Both the position numbers and the translations under genes were made by a program. The notes under the pieces are model-generated. The model had not been told where the DNA came from. It ran no database searches and saw only the letters and a list, made by a program, of their open reading frames with translations. Source: Euryodendron excelsum (lineage: Eukaryota > Streptophyta > Magnoliopsida > Ericales > Pentaphylacaceae). Taken from it: 64,000 nucleotides of DNA. Where the stretch lies: contig CM065378.1 of the NCBI GenBank assembly GCA_033060915.1, forward strand, positions 7,561,501-7,625,500, given 5' to 3'. Within the stretch, counting starts at the first letter, position 1, and every line of letters begins with the position of its first letter. This document shows positions 61,397 through 64,000 of this stretch, piece by piece.

Positions 61397-64000
61397 GTAC
61401 ATGCTTCTCTTCCTGGACAGTTAACAATTTTGAAATGCTTGGCTTGCTTTTAAATCATTAGGTGAGTCACATACTTGTTCTTGATATTGGGAGAGGAGAC
61501 TTGTGCTTTGCTCAGAAGAATATTGTAGTGTTGCTTGTCTTTTCTTATCAAAGAAGGGTGTATAATTTGTTGTGATACTTGAAATAAGTGACTTGTTTCT
61601 GCCTCATTTCTCTTCACAGTTATTCCTTCATAGCTACTTAACTGACTGCAACAAAGCATTGTGCCCATAGTTATTTTCAAGTAGTTCTATCTAGTGTATG
61701 TATGTCTTTGTATTCCTTTTGGAAAATGGGTCAGAGGAAAGTGTACCTATTTATTTTATTGTTACATTTAGGAATATTGGATGGATATTTCTATTTTTTC
61801 TAGAGTTCTCTCTGGCACTATAGGTTGGTCAGTTCTTGATAAGTTACTACGTCTATGTAAGTATAAACATGAGATCTTGATTAAGTAACTACAGTTGTCT
61901 AAGAAGTGACATTAAAAGCAATACCTCATAATCATTTTAAAATAGCCAAAATGTTCTATTAACTAGAGATAAGCAATTTATTGTATGCCATTAATGTTAA
62001 TCCTTCCAAATATACAATTTCTTCTTTATGGTGTAATATTTCCTGATATATGATGCCTCACTGACATGAGGTTTTCTGGGAAATAGCATTCTTTCATATG
62101 ATGAAATTGCTATACTACTCCTGTGTTTCAACTTTATTTATTGGCCCTGATGAACTAAATCTTTCTTTCTTTGTGGTTCAGCTCTTTCATATGGTCCTTT
62201 TGGTTCTGTTCGATATCCTCACCTTATGTTTCTAATTTTATAGACATCATTTAGAATTGATATTTGATAATCTACTTTGAGAAATTCATGTGGAAAATTT
62301 TGGCTGCCTTTTTGACAGCTTTTACAAAGGCAGATATTATTTGTAACATAATTTGCAAAAAGTTATTGAATTTAGTAAAATTCAAGAATGGGACTGAATA
62401 ACTGTCAAACAAAAAATAATAAAGATGCAGACCATAAGAAGCTGAACAAAAAATTAAAAGAAGAGAGAACTTTGGAAATTGGCTGGACATCTTATAATCG
62501 ACTGTTATTTGAGCCGGGTCCTATTATCGGTTTCTTTAAGTCTGTAGCTGCTAGCTTAATTTTCCATGTGATTTCTTCTGTTTTAGGAGTCAAAGGGCAA
62601 TTCTTCTTGTTTTCAAAATTTTGGGTCATTTTTTTGTTCAAGGTATGTTGTTTTTTTACATACAGTGTTTCTTTAGTGGTTTATAAGGGAGTGGAGGGAT
62701 TGTTCTGAGATGCAGTAGTGAGTGGGCTAGTAGTAAGCCCTCTGGGAAGGTCTATTAGACGAGATGGCAAGGACCACCAGAGGTGGAGAGAGAGATGAGA
62801 TGACCATAGGTAAAGAGAAATTGGTAGTGGAGAACCAGGAGCATCTGAGCATGTAGGAGGACATTGCTATTCAGGTGAGCACGTATGGAGGTGAAGACCA
62901 CCTACTTATAGGAGGGTTGGGTCTCGAGGCCAAGCACAACCACGAACATTGTCACATGCTTAGATGGAGATCGAAGGACAAGTGATTCATCGTCCCTAAC
63001 CTAATAATTCAGAGGCAAGGTGTGCATTGCCAAACTCCTTAGAGGTGGTTGGCAATTCTGCTCAAAGTTGCGAAGATGGTTGGGAGTTTTCCCCAGGTGC
63101 TGCAGGGGTAGATAGGTTCCATTAATGCCTTTTTTGTTCTTCTCGACGTCTGCTAGGAGAAGTCTCTCTCTCTCTCTCTCTCTCTCTCTATGACCAGTCA
63201 AGGTGCAAGTCGTTCACAGGAGTGACCTTGAAGAGGTCCCTAATTTTCTGCTCACAACCTAGGTTGCATCATGGGCCTCATAGGGGTGATCTTGATTGTA
63301 GATAAAATAGCAGAGCTCAGGGAAGTATGCTTGGTGGAGGGGTTACTTGGCCTAGCTAGGAGGTGTGGAGATCGAGCCATGGGCAGGGGGGAAACATGCT
63401 CGGTTGGAGATTCCCTTGGCCAAGCTGAGGGGGTGTTCCAAACGTGGTCGCGGGTGAGAGCCCCTTAGCATATGAGCTTGACATTTTATCCTTGGCTGTC
63501 AAGGCTCAACCCCGAAGGGGAGCATGTGGAAATACGTTATTGGCCCACATATCACCTCATGATGCCAATACAGGGAATCAAGCTCATAGAGATAGAGATG
63601 GCGTGGCAGTGATGTGGAGAATTGGAGATGATGTAGCGTACCACGGAGGAGAAGTGGATATGTGTACCCACAAAGGGCATTGTTGAAGCCTTAAGAATCT
63701 AATTTTGAAGTCATAGATTAGACTTAGGAGTCTTTACAGCTAAGCTAGTTGCCAGTCATGGAAAAAGTTTATCTGAAAATTTGAGTTAAGGATTAGGTAA
63801 TAGGCATTCTTTATGTCAATGAATGGCTATTTCAAAGCTGATTGAAAATTGACAGGTATGAACATCACCTTTGAGATATATGGTAACTAATTATAATTGA
63901 CTGTCCAAATTGTTGGTACTTTTTTATATTTTCACCAGATGGCTTGACAATGGGTATATCAATTAATTATTATATTTTGAACCCAGGATAAAGTCGAGAA
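61397..64000 (+). other. Incomplete intron 8 of the nucleotidyltransferase gene
   Basis: No continuation of the nucleotidyltransferase domain was recognised, so the intron is at least 2.6 kb. From about 62700 the sequence becomes G-rich and loses plant-intron character, with a CT tract at 63163-63189. This is probably an inserted repeat, and no intact open frame was seen in it. Confidence 0.5.
63163..63189. repeat. (CT)n microsatellite
   Basis: About 13 CT units inside the G-rich block of the last visible intron. Confidence 0.95.

Overview
The window is nuclear DNA of a flowering plant, most likely a woody core eudicot. All real genes are split by GT-AG introns, the flanking DNA is AT-rich, and the protein families (AUX/IAA, LRR receptor kinase, octicosapeptide PB1) are plant-specific or plant-typical. 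CT/GA microsatellites and small non-autonomous transposons are abundant. The species cannot be named from the sequence. No rRNA, tRNA, CRISPR or organellar block was recognised.

Layout. (1) 1-6.9 kb: intergenic. (2) 7.04-9.44 kb (+): PB1-domain protein like PAL OF QUIRKY, two coding exons plus a 3'-UTR intron. (3) 12.1-24.1 kb (-): Elongator subunit ELP2 (WD40), nine recognisable exons, with one conserved internal segment of about 75 residues missing. (4) 26.7-34.8 kb (+): nine-exon alpha/beta-hydrolase with a probable organelle transit peptide. (5) 36.6-38.0 kb (-): five-exon RING-H2 protein. (6) 41.65-42.73 kb (+): non-canonical AUX/IAA of the IAA32/IAA34 type. (7) 44.2-46.4 kb (-): LRR receptor-like kinase matching ZAR1. 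(8) 51.8 kb to beyond the window (+): a protein joining a CinA/PncC-like domain to a nucleotidyltransferase domain; its last exons are not in the window.

Context. By my recall of Arabidopsis locus numbers, the PB1, IAA32, ZAR1 and nucleotidyltransferase genes correspond to the neighbours At2g01190, At2g01200, At2g01210 and At2g01220. The window would therefore preserve an ancestral block, with ELP2, the hydrolase and the RING gene between the first two. These genes do not form a pathway. Shared themes are receptor-kinase and auxin signalling (POQ-like, IAA32, ZAR1) and housekeeping functions (ELP2, possible NAD salvage).

Mobile DNA. No intact autonomous transposon was found. There are two hAT-like MITE families, each with two copies bounded by 8-bp target duplications, and at least four fold-back purine/pyrimidine elements that look Tourist-like. 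There is also one AT-rich TIR element, a tandem array carrying CACGTG palindromes, two local tandem duplications and many microsatellites. One hAT copy lies in the ELP2 interval where the expected coding segment is absent.
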